Shown piece by piece: positions 34,992 to 42,055 of a stretch of 64,000 nucleotides of DNA. Position 1 is the first letter of the stretch; each line of letters starts with the position of its first letter. Position numbers and translations under genes: made by a program. The stretch is from VAXT01 sp963728535 (lineage in GTDB: Bacteria > Actinomycetota > Thermoleophilia > Gaiellales > Gaiellaceae). Below the pieces are notes generated by a model. The model saw only the letters and a list, made by a program, of their open reading frames with translations, had not been told where the DNA came from and ran no database searches. The stretch covers positions 2,232,001 through 2,296,000 of the forward strand of contig CAVSKK010000001.1 of NCBI GenBank assembly GCA_963728535.1. The letters run 5' to 3'.

Positions 34992-35060
34992 TCGGCACAC
35001 ATTTCCCTTGACAACAACCGGGGTCGGACACCGTTCTTTGTCAAGGGCGAAATGTGCCGA
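34992..35060. repeat. REP-like long inverted repeat
   Basis: The left arm 34992-35014 and right arm 35038-35060 begin with the same TCGGCACA on opposite strands and share CCTTGACAA next to the loop, with six mismatched bases between. The 23-base centre contains GGGGTCGGACACC, a shape typical of REP palindromes that RAYT transposases mobilise. It fills most of the gap between the enoyl-CoA hydratase and HtrA genes, which converge, so it could also act as a bidirectional terminator. Confidence 0.6.
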
Positions 35061-35084
35061 CTTTGGAACGGCTGGGTCGGGAGG

Positions 35085-36053
35085 CTAGATCTCGAGCTCG
35101 GCTGGGACGATCTCGACGGAGATCGGTTCTCCCCTGCGCACGACCTGCACGGTTGCGGTGCGGCCGATTTGCTCGCCGGCCATCAGGCGCTGGAGGTCGT
35201 TCACCTGCTCGACCGCGACCCCGTCGACCTCGACGATCAGGTCCTCGGCCCGCAGGCCCGCGCCGTGGGCGGGGCTTCCTTCCAGGACCTCGACGACCTC
35301 GATCGCGGATTGGCGTCCGAGGCGCGAAGCAAGTCGGGGCGGGAGCGGCCGCGAGCCTCCGGCGATCCCGATGTAGGCGCGACGGAAGCGCCCCTCGCTC
35401 ATGAGGGCGGCGATGATCTTGCGGGTCGCAGCGTCGATCGGAACGGCGAGCCCGAGGCCCAACCCCGCGACCGCCGTGTTGATGCCGATGACCTGCGCCT
35501 GCGAGTTGGCGAGCGCGCCGCCCGAGTTGCCGGGGTTGAGCGCAGCGTCGGTCTGGATCACGTTCTCGACGACGCGGCCTTGCGGAACCGGCAGCGACCG
35601 GCCGAGCGCCGAGACAACACCGGCGGTCAGCGTTCCGCCGAAACCGAGCGGGCTGCCGATTGCGACCACGAGCTGGCCGACGCGCAGCCGGTCGGCGTCG
35701 CCGAGCTCGGCCGCCGTGAGGCCGTTCGTGTCGAGTCGCAGGACGGCGAGATCGGAGAGCGGGTCGGCGCCGACGAGCTCGAACTCGTGCTCGCTACCGT
35801 CGACGAACGAGGCTCGGCCCGAGCCGTCGGTCTGGGCGACGACGTGTGCCGAGGTGAGCAGGAACCCGTCCGGCGTGATGACGACGGCGCTGCCGCCTCC
35901 GTCGAGCCTGCGGCCCCCGCGGACCCGGCGCGAGACGCGCAGGCTGGCGACCGATGGCGCGAGCTTGTCGGCGACCGACGTCACCGCGTGCGAGTAGGCA
36001 TCGAGCACGTCGGCGTCGCTCGGTGGATCGTCGATGAACCTGAGCTCAGACAT
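35085..36053 (-). CDS. HtrA/DegP-type serine protease with PDZ domain
   Basis: A 322-residue S1C protease. The catalytic triad is visible: His70 (LLTSAHVV), Asp101 (DPLSDLAVLRL) and Ser177 (NPGNSGGAL). A PDZ domain spans about residues 225-322 (GSPAHGAGLRAEDLIVEVDG). ATG 36053 gives an N-terminus without signal peptide or anchor helix, so the protein appears cytoplasmic, unlike most HtrA. The longer frame to 36341 overlaps paaG antisense and is not coding. It is divergent from the PaaG-like gene (39-base gap). Confidence 0.9.
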   Translation of the reverse strand: MSELRFIDDPPSDADVLDAYSHAVTSVADKLAPSVASLRVSRRVRGGRRLDGGGSAVVITPDGFLLTSAHVVAQTDGSGRASFVDGSEHEFELVGADPLSDLAVLRLDTNGLTAAELGDADRLRVGQLVVAIGSPLGFGGTLTAGVVSALGRSLPVPQGRVVENVIQTDAALNPGNSGGALANSQAQVIGINTAVAGLGLGLAVPIDAATRKIIAALMSEGRFRRAYIGIAGGSRPLPPRLASRLGRQSAIEVVEVLEGSPAHGAGLRAEDLIVEVDGVAVEQVNDLQRLMAGEQIGRTATVQVVRRGEPISVEIVPAELEI

Positions 36054-36092
36054 CGACTTCGAAGCTAGCAATCTCCGTTTAGGCTGCGCGGG

Positions 36093-36863
36093 ATGGCCGA
36101 GGTGGAGACCAGCCGCGACGGAGCCGTGCTCACGATCACGCTCAATCGGCCCGACGTTCTCAACGCGTTCAACGCGGCGATGCACGAAGCGCTTGGGTCG
36201 GCTTTGGCGGAAGCGGCCGACGCGGCTGTGCGTGCCGTCGTCCTGACGGGAGCGGGACGTGGCTTCTGCGTGGGTCAGGACCTGACCGAGTTTCGCGAGG
36301 ATCCGGGAGACATCGGAAGCCGGCTGCGGGCCAACTACCACCCCAACGTGCTTGCGATCCGCGAGCTGGAGAAGCCGGTGATCGCCGCAGTCAACGGTGC
36401 CGCCGCCGGCGCAGGCCTCTCGTTCGCCTGCGCCTGCGATATCCGGCTCGCCGCAGACTCGGCGAGCTTCGTGCCCGCCTTCATCAACATCGGCCTCATC
36501 CCGGACTCGGGTGGCACGTATTTCATCTCGCGGCTGTTGGGCTATGCGCGGGCGTTCGAGTGGATGACCTCGGGGCGGAAGCTGTCGGCCGACGAGGCGC
36601 TGGCCTGGGGGCTCGTCTCGGAGGTGCTAGAGGGCGACGACCTGGCCGTGCGGGCCGGGGACCTCGCGGCTCAGCTTGCCGCGATGCCGACGCGCGGCGT
36701 GGGCATGACGAAGCTCCTCTTCGACGAGTCCGCGCACAACACGCTCGAAGAGCAACTCGAGCTCGAGGCGCTGCTCCAGACCGCGGCTACGCAGACGGAC
36801 GACTTCCGGGAGGGCGTCAACGCCTTCCTCGAGAAGCGCGACCCGAAGTTCACCGGCTCCTAG
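36093..36863 (+). CDS. paaG: 2-(1,2-epoxy-1,2-dihydrophenyl)acetyl-CoA isomerase-like (PaaG)
   Basis: A 256-residue crotonase-fold enzyme. It has LNRPDVLNAFNAAM, GAGRGFCVGQDLTEF and NGAAAGAGLSFACACDIRLA, and the PaaG-type active-site region PAFINIGLIPDSGGTYFISR with catalytic Asp rather than Glu. PaaG opens the ring-epoxide made by PaaABCE to an oxepin-CoA. The paaABCD operon is 2.3 kb away, which supports the assignment. Its stop overlaps the convergent zinc-ribbon gene by four bases. Confidence 0.8.
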   Translation: MAEVETSRDGAVLTITLNRPDVLNAFNAAMHEALGSALAEAADAAVRAVVLTGAGRGFCVGQDLTEFREDPGDIGSRLRANYHPNVLAIRELEKPVIAAVNGAAAGAGLSFACACDIRLAADSASFVPAFINIGLIPDSGGTYFISRLLGYARAFEWMTSGRKLSADEALAWGLVSEVLEGDDLAVRAGDLAAQLAAMPTRGVGMTKLLFDESAHNTLEEQLELEALLQTAATQTDDFREGVNAFLEKRDPKFTGS

Positions 36864-37771
36864 GCGGCTCCGCAGACCCCGCAATGGACCGCGCCGACGC
36901 GGCGCGGCTCCTCGCACTGCGCGCACGGCGCGATCACGTCTCGGCCGCAGCCCTCGCAGTGCGTGTTGCCGCGCACGGGGTAGCCGCAGAAGGGGCACTC
37001 GCTCTTGCGAACGCGCCGCGACGGAAGGCGCTTCGCGAGGTAGCGCTGGAGCACGACCATCGCAATCAGCGTCGCCACGATCCCAACCAGCGACAGCACG
37101 AGCGGCCCGAGATCGAGTGGGTCGAAGTAGTCCGTCAGGTAGTCCCCGGCCATGACGAACGCGAGGACGGTCGCATACCCGACGAACGCCATGCCGATGG
37201 GGTAGTAGCGAGACCTCCGCCGTCGCAACCGCGCCAGCAGCCAGTAGCCGAACACGATGTTGGCGAGGACGAACGCAAGCCGGAAGACGAAGGCGATGAG
37301 CTCTCGCTTCTGTTCACGTCCCGCCTGCACTTTCGCGATCTGGCGCTGGGCGTCGTCTGCGGCCGGTCGGACCTCGGCAACTCGAGCGCGGGCCAAGGGG
37401 ACCTCGCTCCGGGCTCGGGTCAGCCTTTTCTGCGCCCTGTTGTAGGCCCTTTCGAGTGCGGCCGCAGGACGGTTAGCGTCGAGAGCCGTGCGGTACGCCT
37501 CACGGCGGAACTCGAGGTTGTCTCGCGCAGCAGCGGCGGCGCTTTCGGCGCGGGCAAGGCTTGAGTCAGCAACGCGCAGGCGATAAACCGCCGACTGCTC
37601 GGCCGGCGTGCCGCGGTAAGAAGCGTCAGGTGGCGAGGTGGTTCGGACTGCGTCGTCGATCTTCACGTACACCCAGATGCCGCCGATCAGAAGGAAGCCG
37701 GCGAGCACGACGGCGAGCAGCTTCTCGCTCTTGGTGGTCTGGATCTCCTCGACGTCCACGCGTGTGCTCAC
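36860..37771 (-). CDS. Membrane protein with coiled coil and C-terminal zinc ribbon
   Basis: A 303-residue protein. N-terminal anchor helix (about 18-37), then a long Ala/Arg-rich coiled coil (about 60-150) that would be extracytoplasmic, then three helices (about 160-178, 190-210 and 220-240). The cytoplasmic tail holds two zinc-binding units: CPFCGYPVRGNTHCEGCGRD and CAQCEEPRRVGAVHCGVCG. No catalytic domain. It overlaps the upstream XRE regulator by four bases, so the regulator likely controls it. Confidence 0.7.
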   Translation of the reverse strand: MSTRVDVEEIQTTKSEKLLAVVLAGFLLIGGIWVYVKIDDAVRTTSPPDASYRGTPAEQSAVYRLRVADSSLARAESAAAAARDNLEFRREAYRTALDANRPAAALERAYNRAQKRLTRARSEVPLARARVAEVRPAADDAQRQIAKVQAGREQKRELIAFVFRLAFVLANIVFGYWLLARLRRRRSRYYPIGMAFVGYATVLAFVMAGDYLTDYFDPLDLGPLVLSLVGIVATLIAMVVLQRYLAKRLPSRRVRKSECPFCGYPVRGNTHCEGCGRDVIAPCAQCEEPRRVGAVHCGVCGAA

Positions 37772-38058
37772 TTGGTCTCCTTTGGGTTCGTTCGGGGGCG
37801 CAGTTCGACGATCAGCTCGCAGTCGAGCGCCTCGGCGATGCGGAGCAGCGTGTCGATGCGCGGCGGGCGACCTCCGGACTCGAGCCGCGCGATCGCGGAC
37901 TGCGTCGTCCCGGTCAGCTCAGCCAGCTCCTTCTGGGAGAGCCCGCGCGCCTTGCGCTGCTCCGTGACCTGCTCCGCGATGCGCGCGAAGAACCACCCCT
38001 GATCGGGATCGACGTGCGCCAGCCGCTCGCGGAGCCGATCGAAAGCATCAGCCTTCAT
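37768..38058 (-). CDS. XRE-family helix-turn-helix regulator
   Basis: A 96-residue protein. The HTH lies at about residues 40-72 (LSQKELAELTGTTQSAIARL), followed by DTLLRIAEALDCELIV. The shape resembles HigA-type antitoxins, but no toxin gene is adjacent; the next gene in the operon is a membrane zinc-ribbon protein. Its start codon lies in the edge of a 35-base dyad (38058-38092), which suggests autoregulation. Confidence 0.85.
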   Translation of the reverse strand: MKADAFDRLRERLAHVDPDQGWFFARIAEQVTEQRKARGLSQKELAELTGTTQSAIARLESGGRPPRIDTLLRIAEALDCELIVELRPRTNPKETK

Positions 38059-38092
38059 ATCTCATCTCTGCTATGATAGCAAACATGAGATA
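38058..38092. promoter_or_regulatory. Bidirectional operator/promoter dyad between XRE and membrane genes
   Basis: Two nested inverted repeats share the centre at 38075: the outer arms TATCTCAT (38058-38065) and ATGAGATA (38085-38092), and the inner TGCTAT-G-ATAGCA (38069-38081). TATGAT at 38072-38077 resembles a -10 element and would place a transcript start close to ATG 38085, so the plus-strand mRNA may be leaderless. The dyad touches both start codons. Confidence 0.6.
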
Positions 38093-38576
38093 CAGACTAA
38101 CAAGTGCACCCGGCAGGCTCGCCACACCGGCAATCCTGGCTGTGCTTGCCGCCGGCGCGGCGTACGAAGCGGCAGTCGCGCTCGGATGGATCTCGCTCGG
38201 CACACAACCGGGCGAGGGGCCGCCCATCGAGGGCCTCGTCCTGTTCGCCGCGGTGATCGCGATGTTCGTCGGCGCCCTCGTCTCGTTCGCCCTCTCGACG
38301 GACGGTCGATGCAGCACTTTCGTAGCGCTCTTCGGAGCCGCCGCCGGTGCGTTTGTGGTCGCTCGGTTCCACGGCTTCGATCCGTACTACCTGCCGACGC
38401 TCAGACGGTACTCGGACGCGGGCATCTTCTCGCCGGCCTTGGTCTACACGGTCGCCAGCCTCGGCCTCCTGGCCTCACTCCTCTGCTTCGCGCGGCCGCG
38501 AGTCGGGCTCGTCTTGAGCGGAGCCGTTCTCCTCGTATGCCTGTTCACGTCGATGTTTCTCGGGATCGGTCACTAG
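38085..38576 (+). CDS. Small membrane protein, 4 TM
   Basis: A 163-residue protein from ATG 38085; an in-frame ATG at 38073 lies within the proposed promoter. Four hydrophobic helices (about residues 12-32, 44-64, 72-90 and 112-160, the last probably two) and few polar loops. No family recognised. It is controlled from the operator shared with the XRE regulator and followed by a second membrane gene two bases after its stop. Confidence 0.65.
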   Translation: MRYRLTSAPGRLATPAILAVLAAGAAYEAAVALGWISLGTQPGEGPPIEGLVLFAAVIAMFVGALVSFALSTDGRCSTFVALFGAAAGAFVVARFHGFDPYYLPTLRRYSDAGIFSPALVYTVASLGLLASLLCFARPRVGLVLSGAVLLVCLFTSMFLGIGH

Positions 38577-38578
38577 CG

Positions 38579-38983
38579 ATGAAGCGCGACTCGAGCATGA
38601 CGTACGCGGTCGTCCTCACGTATTTCCTACTGATGACGGCTTGGATGTACGGCAGTGCCGACGCCGGGAGGGACGACGTTTGGCTGTGGCCGCTCGTCAT
38701 ACTGGCCCAGGTTGCGTTGGGCTTCGCGGTCGGTCGTTGGTGGGCGCTGTTCCTTCCGCTGGCTCTCGTCCCGATCGCGGTTCCGGCCGGATTGCCCGAC
38801 TCAGTGGGAGGGGAACCTTTCCCGCTCTGGTTCGCGCTCACATTCGCCCAGATTTACACGGTCCCGCTCGTGTCGATCGGAGTACTAGCTCGCAGGCTCG
38901 GCGGATACTTGCTCGCTAGGCAAGCAACTCGCGGATCTCAACGTGCTCCGGGAACCGGCCCTCCTTTTGCTTCGAGAAGATGA
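38579..38983 (+). CDS. Small membrane protein, 4 TM
   Basis: A 134-residue protein. ATG 38579 lies two bases after the stop of the previous gene. Helices near residues 8-24, 33-52, 55-75 and 85-108; a basic tail follows. No family recognised. Its last 68 bases overlap the convergent SelW-like gene, and the residues encoded there (rich in Arg, Gly and Pro) look like read-through into another gene's complement, so the functional protein may end earlier. Confidence 0.6.
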   Translation: MKRDSSMTYAVVLTYFLLMTAWMYGSADAGRDDVWLWPLVILAQVALGFAVGRWWALFLPLALVPIAVPAGLPDSVGGEPFPLWFALTFAQIYTVPLVSIGVLARRLGGYLLARQATRGSQRAPGTGPPFASRR

Positions 38984-39137
38984 GCTCACCGTCCGCGAGC
39001 ACGTCGTACTGGCTCTTGGCGCCCTCTTCGATCTGGGCCTCGTGCTCGGTCTCGTCGTTCAGCTCGGCCGCGAGACTCGCGGCCCGTGTGTCGTAGCTGT
39101 TTCAGACGGGGCAGTACTGGATCAGAACCTTCGCCAC
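38916..39137 (-). CDS. SelW/Rdx-family selenoprotein with in-frame UGA (CxxU)
   Basis: A thioredoxin-like redox protein of 73 residues from GTG 39137. It begins MAKVLIQYCPV, then UGA (39104-39102), then NSYDTRAASLAAELNDE. It continues with DVLADGELIFSKQKEGRFPE and ends at TAG 38916. This is the Rdx/SelW pattern: an N-terminal strand, a C-x-x-U redox motif (Cys9, Sec12), and a conserved GEL-IFSK segment with GRFPE after it. A SECIS-like hairpin follows the UGA. Read as a stop, the ORF would be 11 residues, so gene callers miss it. If Sec is not inserted, the gene is a nonsense mutant. Confidence 0.82.
39066..39104 (-). promoter_or_regulatory. Candidate bacterial SECIS element
   Basis: Starting 18 bases after the UGA, GGCCGCGA pairs perfectly with TCGCGGCC around the loop GTC. 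The loop begins 26 bases after UGA and its first base is G. Bacterial SECIS rules call for a stem-loop just downstream of UGA, with loop distance of roughly 16-37 bases and a G in the first loop positions; this fits. Confidence 0.7.
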
Positions 39138-39156
39138 CCCAAGAACCTACCGACTC

Positions 39157-39204
39157 TTCACGGGGCCAGACCCTGTAAAGGTCACGGGGTCAGACCCTGT
39201 TAAG
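39157..39204. repeat. Two tandem 24-base REP-like units
   Basis: Units 39157-39180 and 39181-39204 match at 21 of 24 positions. Each centres on a short palindrome of GGGTC-A-GACCC type (GGGCC-A-GACCC in the first). They lie between paaD and the SelW-like gene, downstream of paaD on the minus strand. Confidence 0.65.
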
Positions 39205-39207
39205 ACA

Positions 39208-39693
39208 TCAGATGGTCTTGAACTGCTCGAAGGGCTGGCGGCAGCTCTCGCAGTAGCGCAGAGAGCGGCACGGCGTCGGGCCGAAGATGTTCTCGAGCCG
39301 CGTCTCCGTGGAGTTGCAGTAGGGACAGCGAAACGCCTTGCTCTGGAGCTGGAGGAGTTGCGGCCCGCCGGCCTGGCGCGGCGACGGGGGAGCGAAGCCG
39401 GACTCGCGGAGCTTCTCGCGCCCTTCCGGCGTGATCCGGTCGGTCGACCATGAGTCGTCGAGGATCACCTGTACCTCCGGCTCGGCGCCGAGCTCGCGGA
39501 TCCGCTCGGCCATCTGGTCTCGCATGACCTCGAGCGCGGGACAGCCGAGGAAGGTCGGCGTGAACTCGACGCGAACCGTGCCGTTCTCGATCGCGACGTC
39601 GCGGACGACGCCGAGGTCGACGATCGAGATCGTCGGGATCTCCGGGTCGGGGATCTCGGCGAGCGCTGACCAGACGGCTTCGGCGGTTACCAC
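39208..39693 (-). CDS. paaD: Phenylacetyl-CoA epoxidase subunit PaaD
   Basis: A 161-residue Fe-S-assembly-like protein needed for PaaABCE activity. GTG 39693 overlaps the paaC stop. The N-terminal DUF59/MIP18-type domain has IPDPEIPTISIVDLGVV and FTPTFLGCPALEVMRDQM; the C-terminal zinc-type site has CPYCNSTETRL with CESCRQPFEQF. Last gene of paaABCD. PaaE, the reductase, is not in the window. Confidence 0.93.
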   Translation of the reverse strand: MVTAEAVWSALAEIPDPEIPTISIVDLGVVRDVAIENGTVRVEFTPTFLGCPALEVMRDQMAERIRELGAEPEVQVILDDSWSTDRITPEGREKLRESGFAPPSPRQAGGPQLLQLQSKAFRCPYCNSTETRLENIFGPTPCRSLRYCESCRQPFEQFKTI

Positions 39694-40259
39694 GTCGCTC
39701 CGGCGACCGAGCGCCTCACCGAGGTCATCTCTTCCCACAGCGCGCCGAACTCGGGAGTGTGGCCGCCCCGCTCGTCGACCAGCGGCCGCAGCTCGTCGAC
39801 CGCTTCCACGAACCGCGGCTCGTCCTGCAGGCGGTCAAACCACATCTGCGCGTGCATACGGTGGTACGCCTCCTCGCGGTCGATCTTCGCCGCGAGGCCC
39901 GCGACCTCCGCGTCGTCGGACTCCATCAGCGCCTTGATGCGCCGCTCGTCGGCTTCCTCGTAGAGGTAGTGGCGCGCAATCGTCTTCGCCCAGTCGGGCA
40001 CGAAGCGGAGCTCGACGAAAGCCGAGCATTGGTACTCCTCGGGCTTGCGGTCGAAGGCGAGCTCGTCGGCAGTCGTCCCCAACTCCTCGGCGACGAGCTG
40101 GTACAGCGCCCGCGCGTGGCCGATCTCGTTCTGGGCGATCGACGAGAACGCGACGTCCTCCTCCAGGAACGGCGCGATGCCGGTCCACTCGGAGTTCCGC
40201 CAGCCGAGGATGAGCTCGTCGTCAGCGATCAGCAGGAGCAGCTGTGCCCGCTCGCTCAC
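39687..40259 (-). CDS. paaC: Phenylacetyl-CoA epoxidase structural subunit PaaC
   Basis: A 190-residue ferritin-like helical protein that pairs with PaaA in the epoxidase core but lacks its own active diiron site. It has LIADDELILGWRNSEW at the N-terminus, then NEIGHARALYQL and YLYEEADERRIKAL. It is shorter than the 248-residue E. coli protein, mainly at the C-terminus. Its start overlaps paaB by 38 bases, and its end overlaps paaD by seven. Confidence 0.92.
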   Translation of the reverse strand: MSERAQLLLLIADDELILGWRNSEWTGIAPFLEEDVAFSSIAQNEIGHARALYQLVAEELGTTADELAFDRKPEEYQCSAFVELRFVPDWAKTIARHYLYEEADERRIKALMESDDAEVAGLAAKIDREEAYHRMHAQMWFDRLQDEPRFVEAVDELRPLVDERGGHTPEFGALWEEMTSVRRSVAGATW

Positions 40260-40509
40260 GTGCCTCCTTCAACTTCTCTTTCAGGGGATAGCCGTCCACC
40301 CGGTGGTAGTTCTTCTGCAGCTCGTCGACGAACTCGTCGATCTCGTGCACGTTCTCGCGCGCGACCACCCAGAGGGCGATCGACTCACCGCGCCGGCCGA
40401 ACTGCTCGCGTGCATACCAGTCCGCGTACGCCGCATCAGGCGCCTCTACCGAGCCGGCGTGGGCGAAGGGTTGCCCCTTCCGCTCCTGCCTGAAGACCTC
40501 CCAGATCAC
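40222..40509 (-). CDS. paaB: Phenylacetyl-CoA epoxidase subunit PaaB
   Basis: A 95-residue subunit, the same length as E. coli PaaB. GTG 40509 forms a GTGA overlap with the paaA stop. The sequence starts MIWEVFRQERKGQPFAHAGS and has AREQFGRRGESIALWVVARE. It bridges PaaAC heterodimers. The long upstream open frame is antisense or out-of-frame with paaA and is not coding. Confidence 0.92.
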   Translation of the reverse strand: MIWEVFRQERKGQPFAHAGSVEAPDAAYADWYAREQFGRRGESIALWVVARENVHEIDEFVDELQKNYHRVDGYPLKEKLKEARERAGTAAPADR

Positions 40510-41405
40510 GCTACTTCGGCGAGCACCGCGCGGCGCACCCACTCGGTCTCGGCGCGGGTCGTGCGTCGGAGGTCGAGCCGCTCCTGGGTCATCGGGCCGT
40601 GCCCGGTGACGACGTGCTTCAGCTCGTCCCAGTCGGGCTCGGTGAACTCCCAGACCTCGCTCCAGTTCTTGCGCAGCTTCGGGTCGGGCACGGTCAGGCC
40701 GAGCTCCCAGATCTGCGGCACGTATCCGTCGAGGAACTGCTGTCGCGCCTCGCCGTTCCCCTGGCTCTTGATCCGCCAGAGGTACATCGGATCGTCGTCC
40801 GACGGAATCGGGTTCCCGTGGAACTGCATCAGCGGCCCCCACCAGCGGTCGAGCGCCTCCTGGACGAGCTCGCGCTGCTCGTCGGTGCCGTTCATCATCG
40901 TCAGGATCACGTCGCGGCCGTGGAGGATGTGGAACGACTCCTCCCAGCAGATCTTCTTCATGATCCGCGCATACGGTGCGTACGAGCACTTGAGGAGCGC
41001 CTTCTGGCTGATGATCGCCGCGGCGTCGACGAGCCAGGCGATTACGCCGACGTCGCCCCAGGTCTTCGTCGGGTAGTGGAAGACGTTGTGGAACTTCGAC
41101 TTGCCCGAGATCAGGTCCTCGAGGCACTGCGCCCGCGGCTTGCCGAGGTCCTCGACGACGCGGTAGATGAGCTGCGAGTGGCCGACCTCGTCCTGCACCT
41201 TCGCGGTGAGGGCGAGCTTGCGCTGGAGGGTTGGCGCCCGGAGGATCCACTCGCGCTCGGGGAGGACTCCCATGAGCTCCGAGTTCCCGTGCATCTCGAT
41301 GAACTTGATCAGCTTCGCCCGGTAGTCGTCGGGCATCCAGTCGCCGGTCTCGACCTGGCCGCCGGACTGGACGTAATCGAGGAATTTGGTCTCCTGAGCG
41401 GTCAT
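40506..41405 (-). CDS. paaA: Phenylacetyl-CoA 1,2-epoxidase catalytic subunit PaaA
   Basis: A 299-residue diiron oxygenase subunit that epoxidises the ring of phenylacetyl-CoA, the first committed step of aerobic phenylacetate breakdown. The iron-ligand helices are visible: VQDEVGHSQLIYRV and KKICWEESFHILHGRD provide the Glu/Glu-x-x-His pairs. ATG 41405 follows a TAGGAGGCG ribosome site. It is the first gene of paaABCD and is divergent from a TetR regulator, with an operator in the 41-base gap. Confidence 0.95.
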   Translation of the reverse strand: MTAQETKFLDYVQSGGQVETGDWMPDDYRAKLIKFIEMHGNSELMGVLPEREWILRAPTLQRKLALTAKVQDEVGHSQLIYRVVEDLGKPRAQCLEDLISGKSKFHNVFHYPTKTWGDVGVIAWLVDAAAIISQKALLKCSYAPYARIMKKICWEESFHILHGRDVILTMMNGTDEQRELVQEALDRWWGPLMQFHGNPIPSDDDPMYLWRIKSQGNGEARQQFLDGYVPQIWELGLTVPDPKLRKNWSEVWEFTEPDWDELKHVVTGHGPMTQERLDLRRTTRAETEWVRRAVLAEVA

Positions 41406-41415
41406 CTCGCCTCCT

Positions 41416-41435
41416 ACCCGAACGATCGTTAGGGT
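41416..41435. promoter_or_regulatory. TetR (PaaR-type) operator
   Basis: ACCCGAACGATCGTTAGGGT is a 20-base near-palindrome with one mismatched pair and a perfect AACGATCGTT centre. It lies between paaA and the divergent TetR gene. It matches CNAACGNNCGTTNG, the site I recall for Thermus PaaR. Binding is expected to repress both sides until phenylacetyl-CoA is present. Confidence 0.75.
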
Positions 41436-41446
41436 CCAATCGTACT

Positions 41447-42025
41447 ATGTCCACCCGCAAATCGCAGCTCACCCGCGAAGCGGCCCGGCTCTTCGCCGAG
41501 AAGGGCTACCACGGGACGTCGATCGGCGACCTGGCCAAGGCGATGGGCGTGCAGAAGGGCTCGCTCTACGCGCACATCTCCTCCAAGGAGGATCTCCTCT
41601 ACGAGGCGATGCGAGATGGGGCGGACGCCTTCCACGCGGCTCTCGACGGGATCCCGGACGATCTGCCGGCGACCGAGAAGATCCGGCTCGCCCTGCGCGG
41701 GCACCTTCGCGTGGTCGCCGAGCAGCTCGACGTCGCGACCGTCTTCATTCGCGAGTGGCGCTACCTCGAGGGCGCGAGGCGGGAGGAGATCCTGGGCGAG
41801 CGCAGGCGGTACGAGGACCGCGTCCGTGCGCTCTTCCGTGAGGGCCGCGAGCTCGGCGGGCTGCGCACCGATCTCGACGATGCGACGGCCGCACTGCTGA
41901 CGCTCTCGGCCGCGAACTGGGCATACACGTGGCTCCAGCCCGGCCGCGACACCGATGAGCTCGCCGATCGCTTCTACGCGCTGCTCATCGACGGCATGCG
42001 CGGTTACGCGACGCCCGCAGCCTGA
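41447..42025 (+). CDS. paaR: TetR-family regulator of paa genes (PaaR-like)
   Basis: A 192-residue regulator. The HTH lies at about residues 22-48 (KGYHGTSIGDLAKAMGVQKG, then SLYAHISSKEDLLYEAM). The ligand domain is helical. It is divergent from paaA across the palindrome at 41416-41435, which is the classic arrangement for a local repressor. In other bacteria PaaR responds to phenylacetyl-CoA. The gene symbol is inferred from context and operator. Confidence 0.82.
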   Translation: MSTRKSQLTREAARLFAEKGYHGTSIGDLAKAMGVQKGSLYAHISSKEDLLYEAMRDGADAFHAALDGIPDDLPATEKIRLALRGHLRVVAEQLDVATVFIREWRYLEGARREEILGERRRYEDRVRALFREGRELGGLRTDLDDATAALLTLSAANWAYTWLQPGRDTDELADRFYALLIDGMRGYATPAA

Positions 42026-42039
42026 CGACGCCCCCGGGC

Positions 42040-42055
42040 GATTGATTCGTCAATC
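42040..42055 (+). terminator. Small hairpin with TTCG loop after the TetR gene
   Basis: GATTGA and TCAATC pair around a TTCG tetraloop, 15 bases after the TetR stop. No T-tract follows. It is a weak terminator or an upstream regulatory structure for the secreted protein at 42144. Confidence 0.35.

Noticed and set aside
37768..38058. XRE gene as the antitoxin of a HigBA-type toxin-antitoxin pair
   Set aside because: No small toxin gene lies on either side; neighbours are membrane proteins.
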